From the NCBI GenBank assembly GCA_020091685.1, contig CM034599.1:29985920-30049919 (forward strand): a DNA stretch of 64,000 nucleotides. The letters run 5' to 3'. The notes beneath the pieces were generated by a model that saw nothing but the letters and a program-made list of their open reading frames with translations, did not search any database and was not told the DNA's origin. Both the position numbers and the translations under genes were made by a program. Numbering within the stretch: position 1 is the stretch's first letter; every line of letters begins with the position of its first letter. The DNA comes from Lutjanus erythropterus. Taxonomy: Eukaryota; Chordata; Actinopteri; Lutjaniformes; Lutjanidae. This document shows positions 11,578 to 26,000 of the stretch, piece after piece.

Positions 11578-14500
11578 GTAAAGACAACAAAAACATGTCA
11601 AACACTGAGGAATTATTCACAACACAGATGTGCATCTTTTGACCATTGACTAGGGTTGTCTGCTATTCATCAGATTTTCCAAACTCTGTAAGCACCTGGC
11701 TGAACCCCATCTCATAATATTGTAACTGTTGGTCCTTTAACCACAAGGACAGCAGTGACCTTGTTTCATCGTCCCTCTTCACTTTGGTGCTGCAGCTTAC
11801 AGGTGTTTTATGTAGATTAAACTCTACAAGGCTTGTCTTTGTGTGTGTGTGCGTGTGTGTGCGTGCGTGTGTGTGTGGGGTTACACATGCGTAATCATGA
11901 GTACATTTTCTCTGGAAGGACACCTGGAACATAACTACTCCTTAGTTTTCTATTGCTGTCCATCTGCAGAGCTGACAGGCAGAGATGGGGTTGTGACAGC
12001 TATGTGCGGGCTTCTGGGTTGTCAGTGTTTCTGTGTTTGATGTGTTAATTGGGACCCTCAACCCCGTGTGAGCAGCTGTGCAACAGCTGATGACATTCCC
12101 CTTGGTTTCTCTGCATGCTTCCTTTTAAATCGGCTTTCACGTGCATTCATGCATTACTACATAATTAATGTTTATAGTTTTGCTCTGCAGTCTGCTATCA
12201 CCTCTTTGCCCCCCAAGTCGGTTCCTCTCAGATGTACGACTTAAAAATGATGCAAAAATGAGAAAAATGCCTTCTTTGTGTCCAGTTTCAGAAGACGAGG
12301 TGACAAGGGAAGCCGATGATATGGGAATCACAAGGAAAAAATATGTTGAGGATCTTCTTCAAGCACTGACAGGAGGGGAAGGAGGAAGGAGCCGAGGCGT
12401 AGAGGAGGTGTATTCTTTCCACCTCACTCCAGATCACTGTCATCTCTCATATCAGAAGACCTGTAATGACATCTTGGTGAGCACAAACTTTAGGTAGAAT
12501 TTTATTATTATTATGTGAGTGTTGTAAAGTCCTCACTAGGGGTGGGCGATATGGCCCTAAAACAATATCACAGTATTTCACGGTATTTTGCAGTGTTTAT
12601 ATTCTTGATGATATGACAAATTGCTGAAAAATATTTTTGATATAGAATTAACAATAGTCGTTGAACTCTTCTCGTTGGATTTTTGGCTCTCCTTGTGCTC
12701 AAAGAGTGCTTCTGCTTGAGGTGGTGAAATTGCCCCCTTTTGCTGTTACATCCTTACTGCACCTCCTACATATTAACTTGTTTTATTATTTTCTATCCGA
12801 TCTTTTGAAATCAAACCACTTCCACGCTACTAAAGTCACTTCCCCTTACCTTAATATTGCCACTGTGAATGATATGAATTGTAATATTGCCATCATATGA
12901 ATTTTTCTTATCATGAAAACAATTGTAACAATATATTGTGAACAGTATGATATGACACACCCTTACTGTTAACAGTGTGGTCAAGCCAATAAAACCTTCA
13001 CATTTTTAGGTTTTAAAGTTAGTATAGTAAAATTGAAGCATACCTGCGAACAGTAGCTTTAAGGCTGTGTTCAGACAGAAAACTGTACTGCATAAAAAAA
13101 TAAAGAACCTTCATTTTTTTTCTTCAATGGAGTAGCTGCATTGGCACCGCAGTAATGGCGATGGAGAGGGCAAGAAGTTCCATGGTTGCCTGATATATTT
13201 CCAAGTGCATATTTCTGGTAAATTACTTTGTAATGTGTTTGACATACTTCTGCTGTCAACCTTTTTCAAACTGCCCTTTCTGGATGGCATTTCATTGTGT
13301 CACAGTAACCGAGACAACATGCCTACACCAACGCCACCAACTCTAACTGAAGGTAGCACAAGAATCAAAATTGCAGCAGTTATTAAAGGTCCAGTGTATA
13401 AGATTTAGGTCAGTGTATTGGCAGAATATGGCAGAAATGGGAGTATAATATTCATTCATGTATACTCATCTGAAAATAAGAATCACTGTGTTTTAGTTTA
13501 GAATGAGTTATTTATATCAACAGAGGGAGTGGATTCTCCTCCATGGAGGCAGCCATGTTGCTCCGGCATGTTTCTACTGTAGCCCAGGAGAGAGAAACCT
13601 GCTAGAGAGGGCCTTTCGTGTTTTTTGTGGCCACCATAGGTTCTCTTACATGCTTGGAAGGGGAGGGTGAGGCAAGTTTGTTAGAATCTGAAACACCACT
13701 ACTAGTTGCTACTAAATCCTTCACACTGGTCCACAACTTTCGTTGTTTGTAGATGGAACACATTGTTAAGTCTGCAGTTTGAAACTGCTCAAACTCTGCT
13801 GCCAACATATGGCACAAAGTTGGACTGGAACTGCAGCTCTGAAAGTGCTTATACTGTGGTTCTTAATTGGGTGATACTGGAACTGGAACTGTTGTTGGGA
13901 ACTTCAGACATGTAGTAATGAACCATCTATGAGATGCACCGGGTAGTGTGAAACTCAAGTGTTGAGGAATCTGCTGTTAAAGATCAACTTCAGAAAGTTG
14001 TTCTATGTTCTATGTAGATCTATCAGTAGTTCACCCTTGAGCTCCAGATCATACACTTCCCTTATGTCACTGTTCCCTGAGGATAAACACATGTAATGAC
14101 ATACAACAAAATAGAAAGGAAGTCTTGTATTTTACAGGGGGTTGTTAAAAAAGATAAGGTTTATAGTCTCCCCACATTACAGCAGAATTAGAAAGGTTTG
14201 GTTGCCTTCAGGCCACTGTGAAAAGAGCCACAGATAGAAATCATGCGGTTTGTTCAGTCATCCAATAGCAATAAGGTAGTTGACTAATGGCCACAGCTCA
14301 TAAACTTGATGAAGCTATCTTGTGTTAGTGTAAACAATCAGTTCCCAACATGAAAGCATGTCCCTTTTTGAATTTAGGCAACAGTCACTGACAAAAACTG
14401 GAAATGTTAAGACAGAGACCGTGTTAAGGCGATTCTTACATAGTTCACAGAGAGTGACAGCTTTGATGGAGTACGGGTCATGGTGCTTTCGGTGTTATTC

Positions 14501-17026
14501 TTCCAAATTGTGAGCCGATGCTGTTGCCTGCAGGGAACAGGTCACTGGGGGTCCTGGGACTGCTGTGCAGGTAGAGGAGACCAGAGGGAAAAGGCCAGGG
14601 GGTTAGGAACACTGTAGAGACCGTAAAGCCCTGATTTATGGACACCGCCGTCCCCATCTAACAATGTTGTTTAACAATGTTAGACAACAGTTGATTAGAG
14701 CCTTTTTTCTTTTCTCTTCCTTTCTCAAACTCCCCCTGGCTTTCTTTGTTTCTATGAGTGTGGGCCATGTATACAAGCGTGCCTATGTGTGCACAAGTCC
14801 ATGTCCGGACACGCGCAGACAGAACTGTGGGTTTGGAGGACTGAACTAATGGTTTTGGGTGCCATACTTTTCCACTGTATATGACTTTGCCTCATGTAAC
14901 TACATCCCACATTTCAGTAATGAAATTATGATATAAAGTATAGCAACGTAGTACATAACAGCACTTAATAAAGGCTTTTAAAAAAATCAAATATCAGATG
15001 GAATAGACCATTTATATCAAATTACTTTCACTGCATTTTTGATGCCTCTTCAAAAAATCCCTCAGGATACTCCATCAGATCACTTAAACGTATTCTGAAT
15101 GCATGTCATTAGGGATTCAGCAATTAATTGATTATTGAATTAATCGCCAACTATTTTGATAATTGATTAATCACTTTAAGCTTTTAGGAGAAACATTTAA
15201 GAAACTGATTTCAGTTTCTGATATTGAGGTGTTTGGTCAAAAATAGTGTGATGTTTGATTTTGTCCCTCTTGCACAGCCCCACTGTTGGGTGGTCTAATT
15301 TGCAGAAAGGCATGATATTCTATAAGATCTATATGTTAACACTATTTGAGAATTCATACAGAGAAAATGCTTTGATATATATTGGCATATATATTGTATG
15401 TTGTGGAATAGCCCAAAAATATAGATATTATTTCTGAGCTGTATCATCCAGCCCTACAAAATAGTTTAATAAAGTCTTTTTTACCACTTGCCCAGTCAGG
15501 TAAGGGAGCTGCGAGATTTACCTGCCAGACATGGCATTTAACTTCCCCTGGTCAAGCGGGCAATCCTTATTGTAGAGCTTCTCATTTGACTTTTGTATTC
15601 CCACATTAAACAATTTCACTGGTTCTAATATAACAGAAATGAACTCTTATTTGTGAAGGAGGTATTTTTTTTTGTTTTTTGCATAAGGAAAAAGTTGTTG
15701 CCAATAGGAGCAACTAGACCACACAAAATGATTGACAGTGGCCCAAATCTTTTAAGTCCCAACTGTGCTTTTTAAAAATGCTCACATTGTTGCTGACAGT
15801 AATCATCACTGTATGTGTGTGGTAAACACAAATCCAAGAATCCTGGGGGACTATTTGCATTAAGTGCAAACTACTACTCTTGTCTAACACCTGCTTCTTT
15901 TCTTCTTTTTTCCTTTTTTTCTCTTGCTCTCCCTCATTTTTTTTTGAACACGTCAGAGGTTAAAAAGTGGAACATATTTTCCCAGCCAGATAATTTCAGG
16001 GTACCGCAATGACCAAAGATGAGGCAAGTTTCCTTTGGGAATGGAAGAAAGGTGGTTAGAGACAAAACAGGTGGTGAACTTAACCTGACATTAATATTTT
16101 ATGATTATGACCCCAGAACTTGTAATGATGAATGTAATTTGGGCATTTGTTGTTAAAACTACTACTAAGCAGGTGTTTTACATGGCTAAGTCAGACATTA
16201 TCTCCTCCTAAATGTCTTTTTAAGTACCAATCTGTCAGTAGTGGAAAAATAAATATTTCAGAACCAACACTTGCCAATAAAAACACTTAATATTCTTGCA
16301 GATTAAAGACTTGGATTGTTTGACGGGAATTGATTAATCATTTCAGTCATTTTTCAAGCAAAAATATCAAATATTTTCCGGTTCCAGCTTCTTAAATGTA
16401 AGGATTTGCTGCTTGTCTTTGTCATTTATGATAGTAAATGAAGAGTCTTTGGGTTTTGAATTGTTTGTTGGACAAAAGAAGTAATTTGGAGATGTCACTT
16501 GGTGTTCTGGGATATTGTGAAATTGTTAGTTGCAGCCCTGTTGATTACACAATTGTATTACATTATTTGAGACTTGAGTGTGGCCTTCTTTATGTTACAT
16601 AAATCAGTTATTGCCTCTTTTTTTGTTTGATAAAAAGCACAGGATTTTTTAAATACATGATGTAGTACTGTGACAAGGTGCATGATGGTCACTAGTGTTT
16701 GATCAATTATCAAGAGGCTTGTCACTCTGTCCTTGGGAGGCACTTACAGCTTGGTTCGTACTTCAGACCGGGGAGATTAGGAGATAGCTGTGGTAATTGA
16801 AGCCACAGGATTCTGGATGAGTCTGGGTGGATGAATGTGACTCTGTTTGTTCCACATTTGTCCAATTAAGAGGCTGTGCATCTTATTCCGATTGAATCAT
16901 CCCAAATTCTGGAGTGTGAAAGTACAATATGTCAGTAGTTACACAATAATGTATACAATATATTTTGTGAGTGTGTTTGCACATTCATAGTCTGCATTTG
17001 ACAAACTTATTTGCAAACACTAATAT

Positions 17027-17089
<63 letters not shown>

Positions 17090-20000
17090 GCTCTGTAATT
17101 CATTTTTGCAATATTTTTTGAGGATCAGGCCTTGAGACAGGGCAGATAGTGGTTGCAAGTGATGTGCAATTCATGGTGCTGTCAGTGGCCGCAATCCATT
17201 CATTGTGAACCTTCTTAATTTTCATTTTAATTTCTTTTTTTTTTCATAGTCCATCTTTTGGGTTGTTCTGTAGGAATTTTGTCAGCAGTTTGAATCGGCT
17301 TAGTAAAACAGTGCTTCAGTAGTCTGGTCATATCAGTAGCTAACCAGCGATGAGTGCTGTCTGCTGTTTTTATAGAATGTCAAACTAAAAGGTGCAAAGG
17401 AATCAGGATGTTTGTGGCTCTGCAACGTTGTGTTGCACTATGGGGATAAAACCTGGTAGCCAACATGGGGCCACCTACATGGAATATTTGGTGGCCACAA
17501 AGTGTCTTTTACTGCACAAATTCCAGTTCAAGCGCCTAATTTTGAACTGTTCTTAGCACAATTTGCTAAATGAAAAGCTGGTCCCTAGCTGGAACCAAAA
17601 AATAGCACCAAAACTGATGAAAATGCAGGCTGGTTCACGAGAGAACACCAAGGTTCCAAGGATTTTGAACAGAATGAGTTTGAGAACCAGAGCTTATGTG
17701 GTGGAAAAGGGTCCTAAGTAAAGGCCATGGTTATTGTGATCCATGCAACAAGCACCATCTGCCAACTTGTAGAGACTGATAATTTAATGACATTAGGTAA
17801 CTGTTAACATTGGTCATGTTTTTATATGCCCAAACAGAAAAGCCCACAAAACCCAGTCCCATGAAGTAGCCAAAATGCTTTTATTGTGGTTTCAGAAAAA
17901 AATCAAATATACTCAGTCATCTGACCATCAAAGACAAAAGTCTGGACAAATTGGTTACATGTTTGGCCTTTACAATTACAATTTTTGTTCTGCTTTTCAT
18001 GCCTGTGAAATAGTGGTGCAACTGGGTGCCAGATTTGTGTCCCGGCCGCATTGAAGAGTCACTTCTGCTGTCACCAGCAGCAACTTCCACTTCCCAGCAG
18101 TTTTTCATTGAGTTTGTTTGTCTGGTTGATAATTACAATATTCATGTGGGTGAACTGTAATAATGCATTTCTGCCTTGTTACAAACATCTCTGAATTCAG
18201 TACCCAAGTGAAAGTAACTATTTTAACTATTTTCTTTTACTATCTTCTCTCAAATTGCTTCAGTGTTTATGGGAACATTCATGTTATCGGGAATGGGCTG
18301 ACTGCTGACGCCCCTCACTTCCTGCTCTTTATCTGGCCTCACGCCTCTGCACGGCGGACGAGGGAGCTGATGGGACAAGCTGATCTCCGCTCAGTGCCCA
18401 CACTTCCCATACTGAGCACCCTTGCCCAACCTTGAATAGCCTACTGTCGCTTTGATGATAATTTTGAAATAGAAAAAGAACAGAAAAAGGGGATAGAATG
18501 ACTGACATGTTCCCTGTATTTTTGTCCTCATATGAAATCAGATAATAATAATATAAACATTAAAATGTACTATTATGAGCTGGAGTTTTTGTTAGACATT
18601 GAGATAAATGAACAGCTTTAATCTGAATTTCCATGATGGGAACTTCTAATAATATTATTGTTTGCTGGTTATTAATTAATGGGGTTTTTTGTTCTCTGAT
18701 ACATGGGAATAAGTAGTGGGTTTCGTCCCCAGCAGTGTGTTGGAGAGTGTTATAAGGAAAGCTTTGTGTCCTTTGTGCCCACAGTGTGTTATGGTGTCAT
18801 TTTGTGTGTTCTTTTGGCTTTGTCTGCCACACCTACGTCCCCTCTCTCCACGGGTTCGACCTTATGGTCTGGCTAGCGGTCTGGAGAAGCACAGACAAAC
18901 AAACAGTTAGACCACACACACACCGGGCCATGTTGTAGGCCCTAATGTCAGACAGATTTATCCTGAAAGATTTTACATTCACGTATTTTGCTCAGTCTTA
19001 AATCTCAATTTGTTTAGTCTCTTTTTTATGTTGTATACAGTTTGTTTCATCCCAAATGCTGATTTTCCAGGATTTGCGAGGTTATAAACTTTTTTCTTCT
19101 CTCTCTCTTGTGCTGTCATGTTAGCTGCATTAATCTTTTAATTGTAATAAATTAGCCCATTCTGTCCTATAAAAGACGTGTCAAATGCTGTTGGAGGCTG
19201 AAACAACAGCTATAAACCATTTAATTATTTATAGTTGATTTAGTCAAGTAACACAGTAGAAAAATGTGGCAGTGGGTCGTGGATCACAGACAAACAGTCT
19301 GACATCCCACACCTTGGCAGAGACTGGCAGCAGTGTGCAGGCTGACCTTTAACTTTATCTCTACATCCCAGGAGACAAACAGAAGCTCAAGAAAATAAAG
19401 GGAGCTTTTGAGCCTTTTTCTGTCTTTCAACAAGGAGCTTAAATCAATAAAAAACATTCATTACCGTCTATCACTGATGTGTAACAAATGAGCACGCTTG
19501 CTTGCCCACATTTGCAGATTAATGTCTTGTTTAGTGCATCCTTCCTCTTTCCATGCAACACAGCAAACTTAAGGTAAACTTTTGGTGATCTGGAATTCAC
19601 GTGTTTACTGCAACAGGTCTTCTCAGAAACACTGAAAGTAAAGACAGTGAAACACACAATCTTTGGTATTTTAAAGAAGGAGCAGATGAAATAAACAGCT
19701 GCTCGGTGTCATTTCCAATGTTAATCCAGTAAATATGGGTTGTGCTTCCAGCAGTTTAGATCTCTGTATCTGGTGTCTTAAAACTGGTAATACCATGTTA
19801 ACATGCTGGTCAGGAAGATTTATGGTCTTAAACTGTGTCAGTTGTTAAAACTTTGATGACAAAGTTTGACAAAGTCCCAATGATTATAATGGAGTGAGAC
19901 ATGTACAGTAAGTGTAGGATATTACATTCTTTAAAGTGTGCAAATATTAGTGCACTCAGCATGTCGGAGTCCAGAGCCTTCACATTATCCTTTCTCACAT

Positions 20001-23000
20001 GGCTGATTTATTGTAAAATGACTTTTCTCTAGAAGTACAGTGGAGATTTAGGCACAGGTGGAGGTAGTGAAAAGGTTTGAAGAGGAGACGGAATGGAGGT
20101 CTGAAGAAAGATCAAAGCTAATTGTGTAGCGTATATGTGTGCGTATAGATAGTAATGTGAGGTCTACTGGAGTGTGAAAGTTGAATGGGTTTTTTAAGTG
20201 GACATAATGCATTAGGGCTGGGAGATGTAGAATAAAATGTTTCATTTCAGTTGATATTGATTATTATTGGTCATTTTATTGACATATTTTTAATAACGAT
20301 CAGGAGAAATAATGTTGAATTTAAGCACTTCATTTTGAATTTAACCTCTAAATTAACTACTTTTTTTTTAGCAATGCACACAGGTAATAGGCTACTGGAC
20401 ACCTTACAGACTTAAAAAACAAACAAACACAAAATGCATTTAATGCATTTAAGAGAACCTACTTAACATTGTATTGAACAAATTTCTTATTGCTATTGAT
20501 GAAGTGTCTCTTGCAGATGCATATCTCTATTTATTATTGCTCAGACCTAACATGCAGATTGTTCAAATTCACAATTATGACCAAGCCAAACATCAACCAT
20601 TCTTAATGGGCCCCATGCTGCGCATGCTGTGTCTCATTATCGGTGGACCAACTTTCACAAACACAGAATTATGGCCATGCCAACTTGTTCATGACTTATG
20701 AAGCTCAGTGTGACACAGAAATCCCCGTGAAGAGGCTGCACTGGATCACTGTGACATCCTGATGTTGCTCTAGATTTTTATGAGTCCTTAGGAACCTCAT
20801 CCTCTTTAGATTCTGGGTGGTCTCCTCTTTGTCCTGATCCTGTTACCTGTTCCTGTTCCTGTTATCCTGTGACGATAACCATGTGACCAGAACACTGCAG
20901 TTATGTGATGCCTACTCTGGGATTGCACAATGTAAGAACATGAGATTGACCCAATTTGTGGTGATGACAGCAATATGTTTGAAATTAGCACTGTCACGCA
21001 TGACAAGGCAGGAACATGGCCTCTCACTGGCTGATTCAGCCAAAGGCATCATGGGATTGCCAATGGATAGCTAACAACATACTAACAACAACAAGTTCTT
21101 TCACTGCTGAAAAACTGATAAATTACCACAGAAGACATTCAGACGACAGTCTCCAAGAAGACACTACAGTTCAGGAGTACATTACAAAGCCTCTGAAAGT
21201 CATATGATCCTACCAGTGCTAACGTAGGCATAAAGGTAATGTTAGCCTTTCCTGCACGGCTAACTTCAGGGGTAACCCCCTTCACTTTTCCAGCGCTTTG
21301 GAAATAGCAGATGAAATGTTTATTGGTCTTGAGAAGCTGCAGTGTTATCAAATGACACATTGTAGCCTGTACTGTACATTTACTACTAGATTGACAAGAT
21401 TGACAACTTAGTGTTCAGGTTTCCATTATACTGATTCTTTGACCCAAATGGAAATCAGTGTTTCATGTGTACAAAATCCACAAGAATCGTTCTTGCTTGT
21501 TGTTGCCAAAGAATGTCGCCATACATGGCCCACACCACCTCTGAATGTTGTCATAGCAGTTGGATCTCAGTGTGTCCTCTTGCACTTTTGGTACATTCAC
21601 ACCTGTACTTAGAGCTGCCCACCTCTAACTGCATCACCCAAGATGCATGTTAAGTCTTAACAGGACCTGTGAGACTCCATTTGTACTTGAGCTAAATGCT
21701 AGCGTCAGCATCATGCTCACAAGTAAAGTCATAGTGACAATAGCAGGCATATATAGTAATATATACTATAATATGTAAACTCATCAAAGAAAGTTTGGAA
21801 ATTTGTGTTATCATTGGAAAGTTTGTTTATTTCCCTTTACAACGATGTCCCATTTGTAAGGATCCTGCATTTGTGGGATGAGCAGCACAGCTGATTATGT
21901 GGGTGGGATCCCAAGTGAAATGTGCCAAATTTCCCTGCAAATGTCAAACAGTGTATTCTGATGTTGGCATTGGCTCTGTTGTTTTGAGTTGTTTGGAGGA
22001 TCAACTGATTGAACTCTCTATCAGTTACAAGGAACAAACAAGTCGTATTGGTAATTTACACCCAGTTGAACTGAGATCAGCTTGGATGTGCTGTACGTGC
22101 TAGAGTGATCAATGGAACCATGTTGGCTGACCTGTGACAAATCCTGGTTGAGAGATGGAAGGTCGTCCTACAACAACGTGTAACCAGGCGGGTGACCAGC
22201 ATGAGCAGGAGGTGCCAGTCTGTTGTGGTTTTGTGTTTTTCTTCAACCTGCTACTGAGCCTCCTGACTGCTTGTTCAGTGATTAAAGTGTAAAATTACTA
22301 ATATGTCTTGTTTGTTCCTTGTTACTGATAGAACGTTCAATCAGCCAATCCCTATGCCAACAGTCTATATCAACAGGAGAATACTCTTTGACATTTGCAG
22401 GGAAATTTGGCACATCTCACTTGGGTCCCACCCACATAATCAGTTTGCTATTTGTCCCACAAATGCAGGATCTTTACAAATTGGGCATCATTGTAAAAGG
22501 AAATGAACAAACTTTCCAATTATATAAGATACAATGCTACTAATACGGTGACAATAGAGATATAATATGCCAAACAAAAATTTAAATTTTTTGTTTGATA
22601 AGTTTATAAATAATAGATGTAATTTTTGCCACGTTCACATTCTAACATCTGCTAATTAGAATATCATGCTTTGTTGCAGCCATTTGGTTGTAAATGACAA
22701 AATACATAAAATTCAGCACACACTCTAGTATATCTTATCAAATGTCTGGATTCTATCTTGTAAATGTTTAGACGTTTCACCAGATAAGCAAAAACAATTG
22801 ATCTGATGGTGGCTCTTAGAGAAAAAGTCTGAGGATCATCAGATCACCAAAGATATAAGTTGCTACGTTTTTAGCTGTTATTGAAGCTGGTGTCAAAAAA
22901 GGTTTGGCGGAAGATGCATAATAATAGAGTTAATATCTCCCTTGGTTTCATTCAATAGTAATAGAGTATTTTTTGCACAAAACATTGCATTGAGACATAG

Positions 23001-26000
23001 TGAGAAAGAGGGTGAGAAATTATAGAGGAGAAATTTAACACTGAGAGAAAGAGACAACCAAAGAACAGAGGATGGATTGAAACAGACAGGCAGACTAAGC
23101 TAGCGAAGCTGTGGGAGCGATGTGCAGCAGCAAATGTCCACTCAGTGAAACATGTTCAGGTTCACCAGTGGAGGGGAAAACAGCTGTGTGGCCTGCCAGG
23201 ACAGCATCAGCTCAGGACAAAAATGACAAGTATTTTATGAGAGCTTTTGAAGATGGCGGCTTTATTACAGTGGGTCTGCGACCTCGAAGCAGCCCAGTGA
23301 AGATTTAGCACCTCATCACCTTCTGGTTTCCCAGTGCATCATGAGTAGTACCTCTGTGTGCAAGTGAGAATCTCCGAGGCAACAGGCAAACAAAGACTAT
23401 GCAGCTCTTTGAAAATATGTTTAGCTTTGATCAGCAGGCCCTCACTGCAGGCCAAATGTCTCTGTACCTTGGGATATTCTGTGTTTAATTATTGGTGTTT
23501 CCTGTAGATTTAATCATGTTTTGTCTTTTTTGAAATTTTAGGGTTACAGTGGAATTTAGAAATTTTAACACATCAACTAAATGTTCAAAAAATGTCTGCA
23601 TTTCTCTGTCATCCGCTGCTGCAGCCACAGCCCTGCTCTGTGACTAAGTGCCAAAATGCAAACCAAATGAGGAATGTTTTATAACACCTGAAGCCTGCCT
23701 GTGATTCCAAAGAGTCACCGACAAGAAGCAAAAGAGAGGAAACTGTGTGCTCACTTGCATAGTGGTGACCAGTGGATTCAATCTGTATTTCTACGAGACA
23801 GAAGAAAAGAAGTAATCATTTTAAAAAGTCTCCTGTTTCAAAGAAAATCTGAATTACTGGTTTGTCGTACCTCTGTATTGCAAATGACATTAAGGTGCAA
23901 ATTCTTATTCATTTTTAACTCTAAGCAGGTTTTGGAAGCTGCTTTAGATCTAAGCATCAGGTTATTACCTTAAACCCATTAATCTTCAGTTTTCTAGAAC
24001 TTAACTCTGGTCAAGATTGCGGTGCCAGATGTGCTTTTCCGAAGTGACTTCCTCCAGCTTTGCCAAGAGGATCCCCAGGCACTCCAGGGGGAGCTGGGAG
24101 ATGTAGTCTTAAATCTGTCCTGTTGTCCCCTCCCAGTCGGGCACGCTCAAAGGGAGGTCAGGCATCCAGAGGTTATGCTTACCATGTGTCATGAATGACC
24201 TGAACTGTCACCTGTCAATGCAGAGGAAGAACAGTTGAGTACTTGGGTCTTCCCACGTTGCTGAGCTTGTCAACCGATCGTGAATAATGAAGCTGGCCAA
24301 CCTGGAGAGAAAGCTTCATTGCCTTAAATATAGGGATGGGCATTGTGAACAGCTTCCAGTTGAAAACCGGTTCCGAGTTGTCTGATCCATTGCAATCATA
24401 TGCCTCAGCATGCTCTGGTATGATGTAAGAAGGAAATGGCTTCCATTTTTTTCAAATGAAGATTTCTCTGGCAAAATGGTTAATAAGTAATAACAAGAAC
24501 ATAATACACAACCACAAAAAGCATTGGTTTCAACCCAGAATTTCACGATTGGTGCATCCCATGGTGCACAGAAAATCTGTTTTTTCATCATAGAAAATTG
24601 TTTAGGAATCAATAAGGCAACTGAAACACAATCAGACCAATATGTAATGTCATTCCTATCGTGAAAATCTTATCAATTCTTATTGCTACTTAAAGGACCG
24701 TTGTCTAGGACTTAGGGCCATCTAGTGGTGAGGTTGAAGATCGCAAGCAACTCCCTATACCCTTCCCTTCCAAACATGTAGTACAATCTACAGGGGCTGC
24801 CAAACTGTGTAGAAACGTGGACCTGCACCCTCTGATGAAAACATAATTATTTTTAATACCAAGTGATTATACACTAATGAAAACATACTTATTATTATTA
24901 TTCTTATTCTATTTCATCTTTGTCATATTCTACTAACAGATCCCCCTAAATCTTTCACACTGGATCTTTAAATAGGAACTGATGCTCGTAATTGTACAAT
25001 CTTATTTGATCTTTGACCTTTTTAACTCTTCTTTCCCTCCTTTCTTCAGGTGCACTTGGGTTCTGCGGAGCTCCATCCGGCTCCAGACCCTCTGGAGCTG
25101 AACCGGGAGATGATTGGCCAGTCCCTAAAGTGCTACGCGGATCTGGAGTCAGATAACTGCAAACTGTTGGAGGAGAACCGCAGACTGAAACAGGAGCATC
25201 GACGAATACTTCGACAGTAAGGATGAGGAGGAGTGCTGTCCTGTGTTGTGTGCTGGAGGATTAAAATTAGTGTTTATGAAAGAATATGTGATGCGGAGCA
25301 AATGTCAAGTTCAAATGGAAAATACCACGAGAGAATCTAATTATTTTCTTTAGATGTTCAGTGCTGGTATTTGTTTGGTGATTGTTGTGTTTGCATGCAA
25401 GCTCTCTTTGGTTTTTAAGTCGGGCTGCCAGCTGTTTATATGCACGGCAATCGCCCATAATGACATCATCACTGGTCGCCCATTTGAGACTATTAAGTGT
25501 TCCACCCAGTGTTGCAAACTAGGCTTATGATTTCTGGGAACTAACATCAAATGATTCATTTGTATGTCCATTTTACGTATCCCTTGTGCTTCTTTTCAAA
25601 TAACATTTTTTGTGCAATTGTTTGTCTTCTCATTCATTCCTTCACTTGGAGGAATCAACATCATTCTTAGCAAATTGCTCCAGAAGGCAAACAAAATGAG
25701 AAAGATTTTAAAACAAGTTTTTAATCTATGTATGCATGGGTGTCCACGCACAAGTGCACACATGCACAAGTCAAAGTCCATTTTCTTGCATGTATGTTTT
25801 TGTACGTACATCTGTGTGTCCATGTTTTTTTCTCACTAGGCTGGAGCAGCAGGTTCAGGATAAAGAGATGTTGGAGAGGGAGCTGTACTCACGTTTTGTC
25901 ATGGTGCTGAACGAGAAGAAGGCCAAGATCAGAGGCCTGCAGGATGCTCTCCGCCAGCTCCAACAGACGGATGACCAGCAGAGAGATGAGGAGAGGAGAC

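Larger units (their letters stand above)
12477..25049 (+). other. XRCC4: XRCC4 intron 3 (12.6 kb)
   Basis: Large intron filled with decayed DNA transposons, a GATA microsatellite, a 0.7 kb inverted-repeat element and a Rex3-like LINE fragment, listed separately. Between them the sequence is AT-rich and featureless to my reading. Confidence 0.75.

Noticed and set aside
17000-17100. CRISPR-like array
   Set aside because: Simple GATA microsatellite without spacers in a vertebrate genome.
18163-18435. 90-codon ORF near a GC-rich block (18290-18430)
   Set aside because: No protein similarity recognised and no splice context. The block might be a conserved non-coding element, but that needs cross-species alignment.
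21837-22506. Two similar small ORFs on opposite strands as a duplicated gene pair
   Set aside because: They are the same inverted-repeat arm read from each end, and their frames diverge by indels.
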